64,000 nucleotides of DNA from Gammaproteobacteria bacterium. GTDB taxonomy: Bacteria > Pseudomonadota > Gammaproteobacteria > UBA6429 > Thiohalophilaceae. The position numbers and the translations under genes are program-made. The first letter of the stretch is position 1. The number at the start of each line of letters is the position of its first letter. The notes under the pieces were generated by a model, which saw nothing but the letters and a program-made list of their open reading frames with translations, made no database searches and had not been told where the DNA came from. Where the stretch lies: positions 248,001 to 312,000 of the forward strand of contig WGLP01000002.1 in assembly GCA_016125505.1 (NCBI GenBank), read 5' to 3'. Of the stretch, positions 56,244 to 64,000 are shown piece by piece.

Positions 56244-57092
56244 ATGTCACACAAAAAACAAAGCCTATTACTTTTTTTAATAATTACGCTTAGCTGCGCA
56301 TGGGCCAGTATTGGATTCGCCGCAACTGACAGCAAAACACTGCGCATGGCCACGACGACAAGTACGGAAAACTCCGGACTATTGCGCTATTTACTGCCTT
56401 ACTTTACGAAAGACACGGGCTATGAGGTCCACGTGATTGCCGTCGGCACCGGCAAGGCACTGCGCATGGGTCAGGATGGCGACGTGGATGTCGTGCTCGT
56501 ACACGCGCCGCCCGCCGAGGCCAAGTTTGTCGCCGCCGGTTATGGCGATAAACGTTATCCCGTGATGTACAACGATTTTGTGATCCTGGGTCCCAAGGAT
56601 GACCCTGCCAAGGTAGGCGAGGCCAAAAGTCTCAATGACGCCATGAAACGCATCGCCTCGACGCACGCCATCTTTGTCTCCCGCGGCGATGATTCTGGCA
56701 CTAATAAAAAAGAGATCCGCTTGTGGAAGGCCGCCGACATCAAACCTCACGGCGCCTGGTATCGCGAGGCCGGGCAGGGCATGGGCAAGGTGATCCAGAT
56801 GACCGATGAGTTGAATGCGTACACCCTGTCAGACCGCGGCACCTGGATTGCATTTCGCGCAAAAACCAATCTGAAAATCGTCTATCAGCATGACAAGGGT
56901 TTATACAATCCCTACGGCGTGATTGCGGTGAGTCAGAAGCGTTATCCCGATATCAACCATAAGGCCGCACAGACCTTTATCGACTGGATTATTTCGGACA
57001 GGGGCCAGAAACTGATTTCCGAATATAAGATCGCCGGCCAGCAGTTGTTTACCCCGGATGCGCAAAAAGTAACGAGTAATGGAGTGAAGTAG
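56244..57092 (+). CDS. tupA: Tungstate ABC transporter substrate-binding protein TupA
   Basis: The 282-residue exported protein has a hydrophobic signal (LLLFLIITLSCAWASIGFA) and the TupA oxyanion motif TTTSTENSGLL near the mature start. The family runs of VIAVGTGKALRMGQDGDVDVVLVHAP and MYNDFVILGPKDDP follow, then SRGDDSGTNKKE. Known TupA proteins bind tungstate far better than molybdate; binding here is inferred from the motif and the neighbours. It is first in tupABC, which continues directly into mobA, mobB and moeA. Confidence 0.92.
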   Translation: MSHKKQSLLLFLIITLSCAWASIGFAATDSKTLRMATTTSTENSGLLRYLLPYFTKDTGYEVHVIAVGTGKALRMGQDGDVDVVLVHAPPAEAKFVAAGYGDKRYPVMYNDFVILGPKDDPAKVGEAKSLNDAMKRIASTHAIFVSRGDDSGTNKKEIRLWKAADIKPHGAWYREAGQGMGKVIQMTDELNAYTLSDRGTWIAFRAKTNLKIVYQHDKGLYNPYGVIAVSQKRYPDINHKAAQTFIDWIISDRGQKLISEYKIAGQQLFTPDAQKVTSNGVK

Positions 57093-57116
57093 TCACGAGT
57101 AAAAGTTGGTTGAAGT

Positions 57117-57818
57117 ATGGATGACCTCGCGACAGCAACACACAAGGCATTCGTATTGCTGTTCAGCGGCGATAGCGATCTGTGGCAGATCATTGGTATT
57201 TCCTTCAATGTCTCCACCAACGCGATCCTTATTGCCCTGGTACCGGCGCTCAGCCTGGCCTTCGCCTTGTCCTATTTGCGGTTTCCAGGCCGGCGTTTTT
57301 TGATCGCGATCTTCAACACCCTGTTGTCGATGCCGGCGGTGGTGATAGGCCTGATCTTTTACCTGTTTCTGTCGCGGCACGGCCCCCTCGGCGACCTGCG
57401 CTTGTTGTTTACCCAAAGCGCCATGATCATCGGGCAGATTGCCTTATGTTTTCCGATACTGGTTGCCATGGGACACGCCGCGTTCCAGGCATCGGACAAG
57501 CGTGCATGGGAAACCGCGCGCACACTCGGCGCCAGTCCGTTTCGTGCGTTGTATACGGTGATGCATGAAGTGCGTTTCGGACTCCTGGCAACCCTGCTTG
57601 CAGCCTATGGCCGCATCATTGCCGAAGTGGGTACCTCGATGATGCTGGGCGGCAATATTTATCATTACACCCGCAACATCCCCACGGCGATTGCGTTGGA
57701 GACCAGTAAGGGTGAGTACGCGCAAGGGATTGCGCTGGGGACGGTATTAATCTTAATGACGTTTATCTTAAACACCACGCTGCATTATTTTCAGGGCCGC
57801 GGCCAGGTTGTGGCATAA
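57117..57818 (+). CDS. tupB: Tungstate ABC transporter permease TupB
   Basis: A 233-residue inner-membrane permease with five to six helices. The cytoplasmic ATPase-contact loop is WETARTLGASPFRALYTVMHEVRFGLLATLLAAYGRIIAEVGTSMMLGGNI, with the EAA-type Gly. The PAVVIGLIFYLFLSR segment is typical of TupB. It follows tupA by 24 bp. Confidence 0.92.
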   Translation: MDDLATATHKAFVLLFSGDSDLWQIIGISFNVSTNAILIALVPALSLAFALSYLRFPGRRFLIAIFNTLLSMPAVVIGLIFYLFLSRHGPLGDLRLLFTQSAMIIGQIALCFPILVAMGHAAFQASDKRAWETARTLGASPFRALYTVMHEVRFGLLATLLAAYGRIIAEVGTSMMLGGNIYHYTRNIPTAIALETSKGEYAQGIALGTVLILMTFILNTTLHYFQGRGQVVA

Positions 57819-57835
57819 CCAGGTGAGACTCAAAT

Positions 57836-58546
57836 ATGTCATCAGTTGCTTTTATCAATATCAATAAGTCGTATAGCAAGCGTCAGATACTCAAGGACGT
57901 CAACATCACTTTGCTGCCCGGGCAATGCAACCTCTTAACCGGGCCCAACGGCACGGGGAAAACTACCTTGCAGCGTATCTGTTCCGGCCTGGAGAGACCT
58001 GACAAGGGCATGGTGGACAACGGCCGTGGCGCCGATGCCTGGCGGCATCAGCGGCATTATTTGCAGACGCATATCGTGTATCTGCATCAGCTGCCCTTTA
58101 TGTTTGACGCCAGCGTCAGCGACAACCTGGCGTATGGTCTGCCGCGCAAGCTGGATGGCACAGAGCGGCAACGGCGGGTCAAGTCTGCATTGGAATGGGC
58201 GGGACTGGAACACATCGCGGATAGCTGGGCCAAGACCCTTTCCGGCGGTGAACGCCAGCGCGTGTCACTGGCGCGCGCCTGGCTAGCTTCTCCGAATATC
58301 ATGCTGCTGGATGAGCCCACGAATAACCTGGACGATGATGCCAAACGGCGTACACTCATGCTGTTATCGAGTCTGAAGCAGCAGAATATTTCCTTGCTGA
58401 TCACCAGTCATGAGGCAGAACAGTTTCTTCCCTTATGCGATCACTGGCATGAATTATCTGATGGTGGACTCGTTAGTAAATCGGTCAGTGACTATCATGC
58501 CGCCAATGTCATTTCCCTCACTCAACCATTGCAGGTCGCGCGATGA
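57836..58546 (+). CDS. tupC: Tungstate ABC transporter ATP-binding protein TupC
   Basis: A 236-residue ATPase with Walker A GPNGTGKTTLQR, signature LSGGERQRVSLARAWL, Walker B IMLLDEPTNNLDDD and the switch histidine in LLITSHEAEQF. It belongs with TupAB. Its end overlaps mobA (ATGA), so import and cofactor attachment are translationally coupled. Confidence 0.9.
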   Translation: MSSVAFININKSYSKRQILKDVNITLLPGQCNLLTGPNGTGKTTLQRICSGLERPDKGMVDNGRGADAWRHQRHYLQTHIVYLHQLPFMFDASVSDNLAYGLPRKLDGTERQRRVKSALEWAGLEHIADSWAKTLSGGERQRVSLARAWLASPNIMLLDEPTNNLDDDAKRRTLMLLSSLKQQNISLLITSHEAEQFLPLCDHWHELSDGGLVSKSVSDYHAANVISLTQPLQVAR

Positions 58547-59148
58547 CAGCGCTTGGCGCCAATGCCGTTACCGCGGTCATCCTCGCCGGTGGCATGGGCA
58601 AACGCATGGGCGGCGTCGATAAGGGTCAGGTCAAGCTCAATAACAAACCCCTGATCGAATGGGTCATCGAGGCGATCCGGCCGCAGGTCAGCCATATCCT
58701 GATCAATGCCAACCGCAGTCATGACGCCTATGCACGCTATGGCTTTCCGGTACTGCGCGATCAGCTATCCGATTATCAGGGGCCGCTTGCCGGCTTCGCC
58801 GCGGGCATGCAGGCGGCAAGCACGACCCATATTGTCACCGTCCCCTGTGACGGGCCGTTACTGCCACCGGATCTGGTCGAGCGATTGATCCATGCACTGG
58901 AGTCTCAGCAGGCGGATATTGCCGTCGCCCACGACGGTGAGCGCCTGCAACCGGTGTATGCCCTGATTCCTGTCAGCTTGCTTACCAGCCTGAATGCCTT
59001 TCTCGCAAGCAACGATCGTAAAATCGATCGCTGGTATGCCCAGCAGCGTATGGCCCTGGCCGACTTTTCCGACGTGCCGTCGACATTCCTGAATGTCAAC
59101 ACACCCGAAGATCGAGAACGACTTGAACATGCGGGGATCAGCGCATGA
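58543..59148 (+). CDS. mobA: Molybdenum cofactor guanylyltransferase MobA
   Basis: The 201-residue enzyme adds GMP to molybdopterin to make the MGD cofactor that formate dehydrogenases need. The NTP motif AVILAGGMGKRMGGVDKGQV and VPCDGPLLPPDLVERL are typical, and NVNTPEDRERL lies near the end. It overlaps tupC by four bases and mobB by four bases. Confidence 0.94.
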   Translation: MTALGANAVTAVILAGGMGKRMGGVDKGQVKLNNKPLIEWVIEAIRPQVSHILINANRSHDAYARYGFPVLRDQLSDYQGPLAGFAAGMQAASTTHIVTVPCDGPLLPPDLVERLIHALESQQADIAVAHDGERLQPVYALIPVSLLTSLNAFLASNDRKIDRWYAQQRMALADFSDVPSTFLNVNTPEDRERLEHAGISA

Positions 59149-59693
59149 TCCGCTATGAAGTGCCCATCCTGGGTTTTTGTGCCCACAGCGGGACCGGCAA
59201 GACCACCCTGTTGCGCCAGTTATTGCCTGTATTAAAACAGCAGGGCCTGCGTGTCGGCATGGTAAAGCACGCCCATCATAGTTTTGACATCGACCATCAT
59301 GGTAAAGACAGCTATGAGCTGCGCAAGGCGGGCGCCGATCAAATGTCCGTGGCCTCGCGACAGCGCATTGCGTTTGTCATGGAGGCGCAAGCTGCGAAAG
59401 TAGAACCGTCGCTGGAGGATGCCTTAGCTGTACTCATACCGTCGCAACTGGATTTGGTGCTGGTGGAAGGCTTCAAACAGGCAGCCATTCCAAAGATTGA
59501 ATTACACCGGTCGGCACTGGGGAAACCGCTGTTTTATCCCAACGACAAGCACATTATCGCCGTGGCCAGTGACACGGCATTGCCTTCATTGCCGACGGAC
59601 ATTACGCCACTGGACATCAATCGGGTCGATGAGATCGCAGACTTCGTTCTGCACTTCTGCCTGCCTGATATGAAGACACTCACGCTTCCCTGA
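59145..59693 (+). CDS. mobB: MobB, GTP-binding adaptor for MGD synthesis
   Basis: A 182-residue P-loop protein. Walker A is GFCAHSGTGKTTLLRQL, and MVKHAHHSFDIDHHGKDSYELRKAGADQMSVAS and DLVLVEGFKQAAIPKIELHR are the known MobB elements. MobB binds GTP and aids MobA. The first bases overlap mobA, and moeA starts 15 bp after the stop. Confidence 0.93.
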   Translation: MIRYEVPILGFCAHSGTGKTTLLRQLLPVLKQQGLRVGMVKHAHHSFDIDHHGKDSYELRKAGADQMSVASRQRIAFVMEAQAAKVEPSLEDALAVLIPSQLDLVLVEGFKQAAIPKIELHRSALGKPLFYPNDKHIIAVASDTALPSLPTDITPLDINRVDEIADFVLHFCLPDMKTLTLP

Positions 59694-59708
59694 TAAGACG
59701 AGATCCTC

Positions 59709-60980
59709 ATGCAGACTAAACCCTTTACACCCCAGATAAGCTGCGCCGACGATGTGGATACGGAATCCATTCGCGTCGCCGAAGCCAGACAACGCATTCT
59801 TGCCAGCCTCACGCCGATTAGCGACTACGAAAAGCTGCCTATTCGCGGGGCACTGGGCCGTGTCTTGCACGAGGCCGTCATTTCACCGATTAACGTTCCG
59901 GCGCATATCAATTCCGCGATGGATGGGATTGCGCTCAATAGCAAGGACCTGCCCACCAGCGGTACCCAGACACTGGACGTCATCGGCACTGCCTATGCCG
60001 GTGTGCCGTATCGTGGCGAATGTCACGCGGGTCAATGCGTGCGCATCATGACCGGCGCGCCCATGCCGCAGGGAACGGATACGGTGATCATGCAGGAACA
60101 TGTCGAGTCGATCGCCGAGAGCCGTGTGCGCGTCGGCCTGCAACATCGTCCCGGTCAGAATGTCCGCCAGATCGGTGAAGACATTCGCAAGGACAGCGAG
60201 GTGGTCAAGGCAGGCCGCTATCTCACGCCGGCGGACCTCGGCGTCCTTGCCTCGCTTGGTATCGGTGAAGTCAAGGTGCGGCGGCGTCCGCGCGTCGCCT
60301 TTTTTTCCACCGGTGATGAATTGCGTTCGATTGGGGAAACGCTTGGCGAAGGCGAGATATTCGACAGCAATCGTTACAGCCTTTACGGCATGCTGGCCCA
60401 ACTCGGGGTGGAGATCCTGGACATGGGCGTGGTCCGCGATAACCCTGAGGCACTGCGCGAAAGTTTTTTGCGCGCGGCCGCCGTGGCCGATGTCATCGTG
60501 ACCTCCGGCGGTGTCTCGGTGGGGGATGCGGATTATATCAAGTCGATCCTCACCGAACTCGGTGAAATCAACTTCTGGAAAATCGCCATGAAACCCGGGC
60601 GGCCGCTGACCTACGGCCAGTTAGGCAAGGCCCGTTTCTTCGGTTTGCCCGGCAATCCTGTGGCCGTCATGGTCACGTTTTATCAGTTTGTCCAGCCTGC
60701 CTTGCATTACCTGTCCAGCGGCAGTGTCAGGTTACCGCTGACACTGCAGGCCACCTGCACCAGCGGTTTGAATAATCGTCCCGGCCGTTTTGAGTTCCAG
60801 CGCGGCATGCTGACGCAGACCCGCGACGGTCACTTCGAGGTGACCAAAGCCGGCAAACAGGGTTCGGGGATCCTGACGTCCATGAGTCATGCGAATTGCT
60901 TCATCTTGCTGGCCGAAGATTGTGAACGCGTGGAGGCGGGTGACACGGTGACTGTGCAGCCGTTTGCTATTTATATATAA
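59709..60980 (+). CDS. moeA: Molybdopterin molybdenumtransferase MoeA
   Basis: The 423-residue enzyme inserts molybdate (or tungstate) into adenylylated molybdopterin. Recognisable parts are INSAMDGIAL, RIMTGAPMPQGTDTVIMQEH, ADLGVLASLGIGEVKVRRRPRVAFFSTGDEL, VIVTSGGVSVGDADYIK, IAMKPGRPLTYG and FFGLPGNPVAVMVTF. It is the last gene of the tup-mob-moe operon and its end faces the SDR gene with 17 bp between them. Confidence 0.95.
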   Translation: MQTKPFTPQISCADDVDTESIRVAEARQRILASLTPISDYEKLPIRGALGRVLHEAVISPINVPAHINSAMDGIALNSKDLPTSGTQTLDVIGTAYAGVPYRGECHAGQCVRIMTGAPMPQGTDTVIMQEHVESIAESRVRVGLQHRPGQNVRQIGEDIRKDSEVVKAGRYLTPADLGVLASLGIGEVKVRRRPRVAFFSTGDELRSIGETLGEGEIFDSNRYSLYGMLAQLGVEILDMGVVRDNPEALRESFLRAAAVADVIVTSGGVSVGDADYIKSILTELGEINFWKIAMKPGRPLTYGQLGKARFFGLPGNPVAVMVTFYQFVQPALHYLSSGSVRLPLTLQATCTSGLNNRPGRFEFQRGMLTQTRDGHFEVTKAGKQGSGILTSMSHANCFILLAEDCERVEAGDTVTVQPFAIYI

Positions 60981-60997
60981 GTAACTGCATCGCTGAA

Positions 60998-61696
60998 TTA
61001 CCAGGGAATGATCGCACCGTCATAACGATAGAAACGCCCGCTGTCGCGCAGTTTGAAATTCTCCACCAGTTCACGCATGTTGTTGACGCTCTCGCTGACA
61101 GTGAAACGGCCGCTATTCCCGCCCATGCGTGTCCGCACCCAGCCGGGGTGGACCAATAAAATTCCAATACCCAGCGGTCTCAGTTCATGCACCAGGCCTG
61201 TCACCGTGGCATTGAGTGCGGCCTTGCTGGAGCGATAGGCATAGTCATTGGGTCCGGCGATGTCGGCGATACTGCCCATGTGACTGGTGGTCATCACGAC
61301 CAGCCGTTGTTTGCCGCGCGCAAGCGAGGTACGCAAGGCCTCCGTCACGCGCATGGCGCCGAGCACATTGACGTCATAGGTATGCAGCCAGGCAGCGTAG
61401 TCAATGCCCCCGAGTTTGTCCTTACCCCAGCGTTCGAAATACACGCCGGCATTATTGACCAGGATATCCAGCGCCTGTGTCTGCAGCTCACCGGCGAGCG
61501 CCAGAATCTCTTCCGGGTGCGTGACATCCAGACGATGCACGCTGAGGTTCGTGTGTTGTTGCGCAAGTTGCTTGAGGGCGTCGGCCTGTTCCGGCAAACG
61601 ACAGGTGGCGTAAACACGCCAGCCGATCTCGGCATATTGCCTGGCCCATTCCAGGCCGATGCCGCGATTACTGCCGGTAATCAGAATACTCGACAT
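60998..61696 (-). CDS. Short-chain dehydrogenase/reductase
   Basis: A 232-residue enzyme. I use the ATG at 61,696; the frame upstream is a shadow of other DNA. The NAD(P) motif is ILITGSNRGIGLEWA, the NNAG loop is DILVNNAGVYFERWG, and the catalytic triad lies at TTSHMGSIAD (Ser) and YAYRSSKAALN (Tyr and Lys). It resembles sniffer/CsgA-type SDRs of unknown substrate. It ends 17 bp from the end of moeA. Confidence 0.9.
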   Translation of the reverse strand: MSSILITGSNRGIGLEWARQYAEIGWRVYATCRLPEQADALKQLAQQHTNLSVHRLDVTHPEEILALAGELQTQALDILVNNAGVYFERWGKDKLGGIDYAAWLHTYDVNVLGAMRVTEALRTSLARGKQRLVVMTTSHMGSIADIAGPNDYAYRSSKAALNATVTGLVHELRPLGIGILLVHPGWVRTRMGGNSGRFTVSESVNNMRELVENFKLRDSGRFYRYDGAIIPW

Positions 61697-61716
61697 GTCC
61701 TGTCCTCGATGGTTGT

Positions 61717-63651
61717 CTAATCTGCGGTGACGTCCAGTGGTGGCATCGGGCAATCGATGGCATTGGCAATGGCGCGCAACAATTCGAGTTCGGTGGCGGT
61801 GACGACGCCATCGGCCGTGATGCTGGCGGCGCAGGCCTTGAGGAATTGCGGTTTGACCAGCGGCTTGAGCATGGCCAGCTTGTCGATTGCCGTGTTCAAA
61901 ACGTTCAGATTGATTGCCGATTGCGGGGCGATTACCAGACCCGGCAGACCCAGCTGCTGTGCCGCGGCCTCGAAGGCCTGTTGTGTGACGAGCCCGCTGG
62001 TGTGACCTGAATACGCCAGCAACGACAACACCACGACGCATTCCTGGCGCACTTGCGCAAGCTGCGCATATTTTGCAGTGCGGCCCATGGGCGAACGCTT
62101 TTCGAATTCATTGTCCAGGTGATGGTGTACGATTTTCTGCAGGACCCACTCGAACAAGTCGATCTTATTATCCGCCTCGATCAGCGCGCGCAGGTTTTTA
62201 CGAAACAATGCATACTGCGCCGGCGATAATTGGCGCAGGGTGCCCATGGCGATATCGATCAAGGGCAGGCGAAAGCGTTTTTCCAGATTAGCAACTTGTG
62301 GCAGCAGGGCGACTGTTTCGTCGTGTACGCCGTGATCCGCGAACTGTGCCAGGTGCGCCAGCTGTTTGTCGCGTACATCGTGATCGGTATTGATGACCAG
62401 GCTGTAGATCAGGGCGCGGGCCTTGTACGGTTCGCGCGCCGCCTCGATGAGACCTGTCGGGATCTCGTGCAGGATCTTTACCGCATATCCCAGGTGCGTA
62501 TCGCTGGGGCGTCCGATGCTGTCGATGGCCTGCAACACAACGGCTGCCGCGATGGCACCCGTGGCCGCAGCGGGCGAGGGCGCAGCAGCGCCTGTCGTCT
62601 CGGCTTCACTGGATGTCGCAGTTTCAATTTTCGGGACGATAAACTTTCCGTCCCAGTGCCGATCGATGCGGCGAATGCGTTGTTCCAGTGGCGGATGCGT
62701 GGCGAATATGAATGCCATCACGGAACGCACACCGTTACTGAAGAAGGCGTGACTCATTTCCGGCGCGCTGGGGTTGTCCACGATGGAGCCCTCACTGAGG
62801 CCGCCGATCTTTTTGAGCGCACCGGCAATGCCGTCGGGGTTACGGGTGAATTGCACGGCCGAGGCATCGGCCAGGTATTCCCGTTGCCGGCTCAGTGAGG
62901 CCTTGATCCAGTTGCCGAAGAAGGTCCCGGTGAACCCGATCACCATCAGGCCCAGGCCGAGTCCGAGGATAGGCCCCGCGCTGTTGCCGGAGCGGCTGCT
63001 GCGCGCATAGCTGCTGGAACGTAATAAATAGTATCCGATTAAACCGATGACCAGGATCCCGTGCAGGATGCCGATCAGGCGGATATTCATGCGCATATCG
63101 CCGTTGAGGATATGACTGAACTCGTGCGCGATGACGCCCTGCAACTGATCGCGGTTGAGCAGCTCGATGCAACCGCGGGTGACGCCGATGACGGCATCGC
63201 CGGTGGTGTAACCGGCGGCGAAGGCGTTGATGCCATGCTCGTCTTCCAGCACATACACCGGTGGCACCGGCGTGCCGGAGGCAATCGCCATCTCTTCCAC
63301 CACGTTCAGTATCTTGCGATGCATCGGGTCGGTCGTGTTCAAACCGACCAGACGGCCGCCGAGGGATTCGGCCACCACCTTGCCACCGGACGCCAGTTGT
63401 AACAGCTTGTACAGACTGCCCACGATCACCACGATGGTGACGCCCACGCCGACCATGGCAAACAGCTTCCAGTCGAAGGTGGCAAAGAAGGTTTCGCTGG
63501 TCATGGGTGCGCCGTGCCGGGAAAAGACGGCGAGCACCGCCATGACCAGCAGATTGGTCAGCACAACCAGCGTCAATACCGCCAGGGCAAACAGGATGAC
63601 CAGGCGCGTGGTGTTCTGGCGGGCATTGTCCTGGGCTTGAAAAAAATCCAT
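61717..63651 (-). CDS. M48 family metallopeptidase with C-terminal extension
   Basis: The 644-residue inner-membrane zinc protease has two N-terminal helices, then VPPVYVLEDEHGINAFAAGYTTGDAVIGVTRG and the zinc motif HEFSH (176-180). The third-ligand region REYLADASAVQF follows two more helices. This is HtpX-like for the first 330 residues; the remaining 300 form a helical domain with a late TerB-like part (KACAASITADGVVTATELELLRAIANAI). It probably clears misfolded membrane proteins. It lies 36 bp downstream of the lemA gene, a common pair. Confidence 0.9.
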   Translation of the reverse strand: MDFFQAQDNARQNTTRLVILFALAVLTLVVLTNLLVMAVLAVFSRHGAPMTSETFFATFDWKLFAMVGVGVTIVVIVGSLYKLLQLASGGKVVAESLGGRLVGLNTTDPMHRKILNVVEEMAIASGTPVPPVYVLEDEHGINAFAAGYTTGDAVIGVTRGCIELLNRDQLQGVIAHEFSHILNGDMRMNIRLIGILHGILVIGLIGYYLLRSSSYARSSRSGNSAGPILGLGLGLMVIGFTGTFFGNWIKASLSRQREYLADASAVQFTRNPDGIAGALKKIGGLSEGSIVDNPSAPEMSHAFFSNGVRSVMAFIFATHPPLEQRIRRIDRHWDGKFIVPKIETATSSEAETTGAAAPSPAAATGAIAAAVVLQAIDSIGRPSDTHLGYAVKILHEIPTGLIEAAREPYKARALIYSLVINTDHDVRDKQLAHLAQFADHGVHDETVALLPQVANLEKRFRLPLIDIAMGTLRQLSPAQYALFRKNLRALIEADNKIDLFEWVLQKIVHHHLDNEFEKRSPMGRTAKYAQLAQVRQECVVVLSLLAYSGHTSGLVTQQAFEAAAQQLGLPGLVIAPQSAINLNVLNTAIDKLAMLKPLVKPQFLKACAASITADGVVTATELELLRAIANAIDCPMPPLDVTAD

Positions 63652-63687
63652 AGCGGACTCCGCGTACTGCGAGGCGCGTTACCCGAA

Positions 63688-64000
63688 TTAAAACGACACT
63701 TTGGGTGCTGCCTGTATCGCCTGATGATCCTCGAATTCGAGCAAGGTCGCGTCCTGCGCGTGCCCGAAAGTGGCCGCCAACATATTTTGCGGGAAGGATT
63801 GTTTATAGGTGTTGTAGGCCATGACCTGATCGTTGAAGGCCTGGCGGGCAAACGCCACCTTGTTTTCGGTGCTGGTCAGTTCTTCGGAGACTTGCATCAT
63901 GTTCTGGTTGGCCTTGAGATCCGGATAGGCCTCCATCACCACATTCAGGCGGCCAAGGGCACCGGTAAGACTGCCTTCGGCACCGGCCAGTTCCTTGATC
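63688..64000 (-). CDS. lemA: LemA family protein, 5' end outside window
   Basis: Only the C-terminal 103 residues or so are seen. IKELAGAEGSLTGALGRLNV followed by VMEAYPDLKANQNMMQVSEELTSTENKVAFARQAFND and QSFPQNMLAATFGHA are LemA hallmarks. LemA is a membrane-anchored coiled-coil protein of unclear function, often linked with M48 peptidases as here. Confidence 0.9.
   Translation of the reverse strand, partial: IKELAGAEGSLTGALGRLNVVMEAYPDLKANQNMMQVSEELTSTENKVAFARQAFNDQVMAYNTYKQSFPQNMLAATFGHAQDATLLEFEDHQAIQAAPKVSF

Overview
The window looks like chromosomal DNA of a Gram-negative, respiring gammaproteobacterium-like organism. Support comes from outer-membrane and lipoprotein genes, LPS-type glycosyltransferases, an RND efflux pump, PutA, Tat-exported formate dehydrogenase and sigma-54 control elements. 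Codon use is moderately GC-rich and uniform, except for one AT-rich block at about 15,088-17,365. No rRNA, tRNA, CRISPR array or complete insertion sequence was seen. The species cannot be fixed from the sequence alone.

Layout. 1-7,300: the 5' part of a TRAP-transporter binding protein, an Lrp/AsnC regulator, a DUF3015 protein, a DUF4105 protein with a lipoprotein hydrolase, and a GT9 glycosyltransferase with a sulfotransferase. 7,300-14,990: a secreted glycerophosphodiesterase, a 1,045-residue TIGR03790-type secreted protein with calcium-binding repeats and a dockerin-like tail, its partner lipoprotein, an HxlR regulator and a methyltransferase. 14,985-19,616: ergothioneine genes egtB-egtD, whose 3' end was split from its old neighbour by a 2.3-kb AT-rich insertion flanked by an 87-bp perfect direct repeat. 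The insertion carries a frameshifted TMTC-like membrane glycosyltransferase/TPR gene. 19,850-31,000: PssA-like enzyme, PutA, an ABC-2 exporter with a glutaredoxin, DedA, and an RND pump. 31,000-38,700: beta-barrel-like and IPT/TIG surface proteins, a processive GT2 glycosyltransferase, a receiver-GGDEF-EAL protein, a small cytochrome c and a DUF4124 protein.

38,711-60,980 is the most coherent part, a formate dehydrogenase and molybdenum/tungsten-cofactor island. A leftward set encodes DUF3305, DUF3306, a multi-cluster ferredoxin, a TorD-type chaperone, a small Tat protein, FdhA, FdhB and FdhC, then a DsrM/NarI-like cytochrome b and a DsrK/HdrD-like iron-sulfur protein. A rightward set encodes MoaA, FdhD and a helix-turn-helix/periplasmic-binding-protein-like regulator. 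A histidine kinase and a sigma-54 activator follow, and then TupABC (tungstate import), MobA, MobB and MoeA.

Reading the non-coding DNA by eye, I find four sites with the GG-N10-GC spacing of sigma-54 promoters: upstream of DUF3305, the TorD-type gene, moaA and tupA. A 13-bp palindrome-like motif (consensus GGTCA-AWA-TGWCC) lies about 90-170 bp upstream of each. This suggests that the encoded kinase/activator pair controls oxyanion import, cofactor synthesis, enzyme maturation and the enzyme itself as one regulon. The right end holds an SDR oxidoreductase, an M48 metallopeptidase and the end of a lemA gene.
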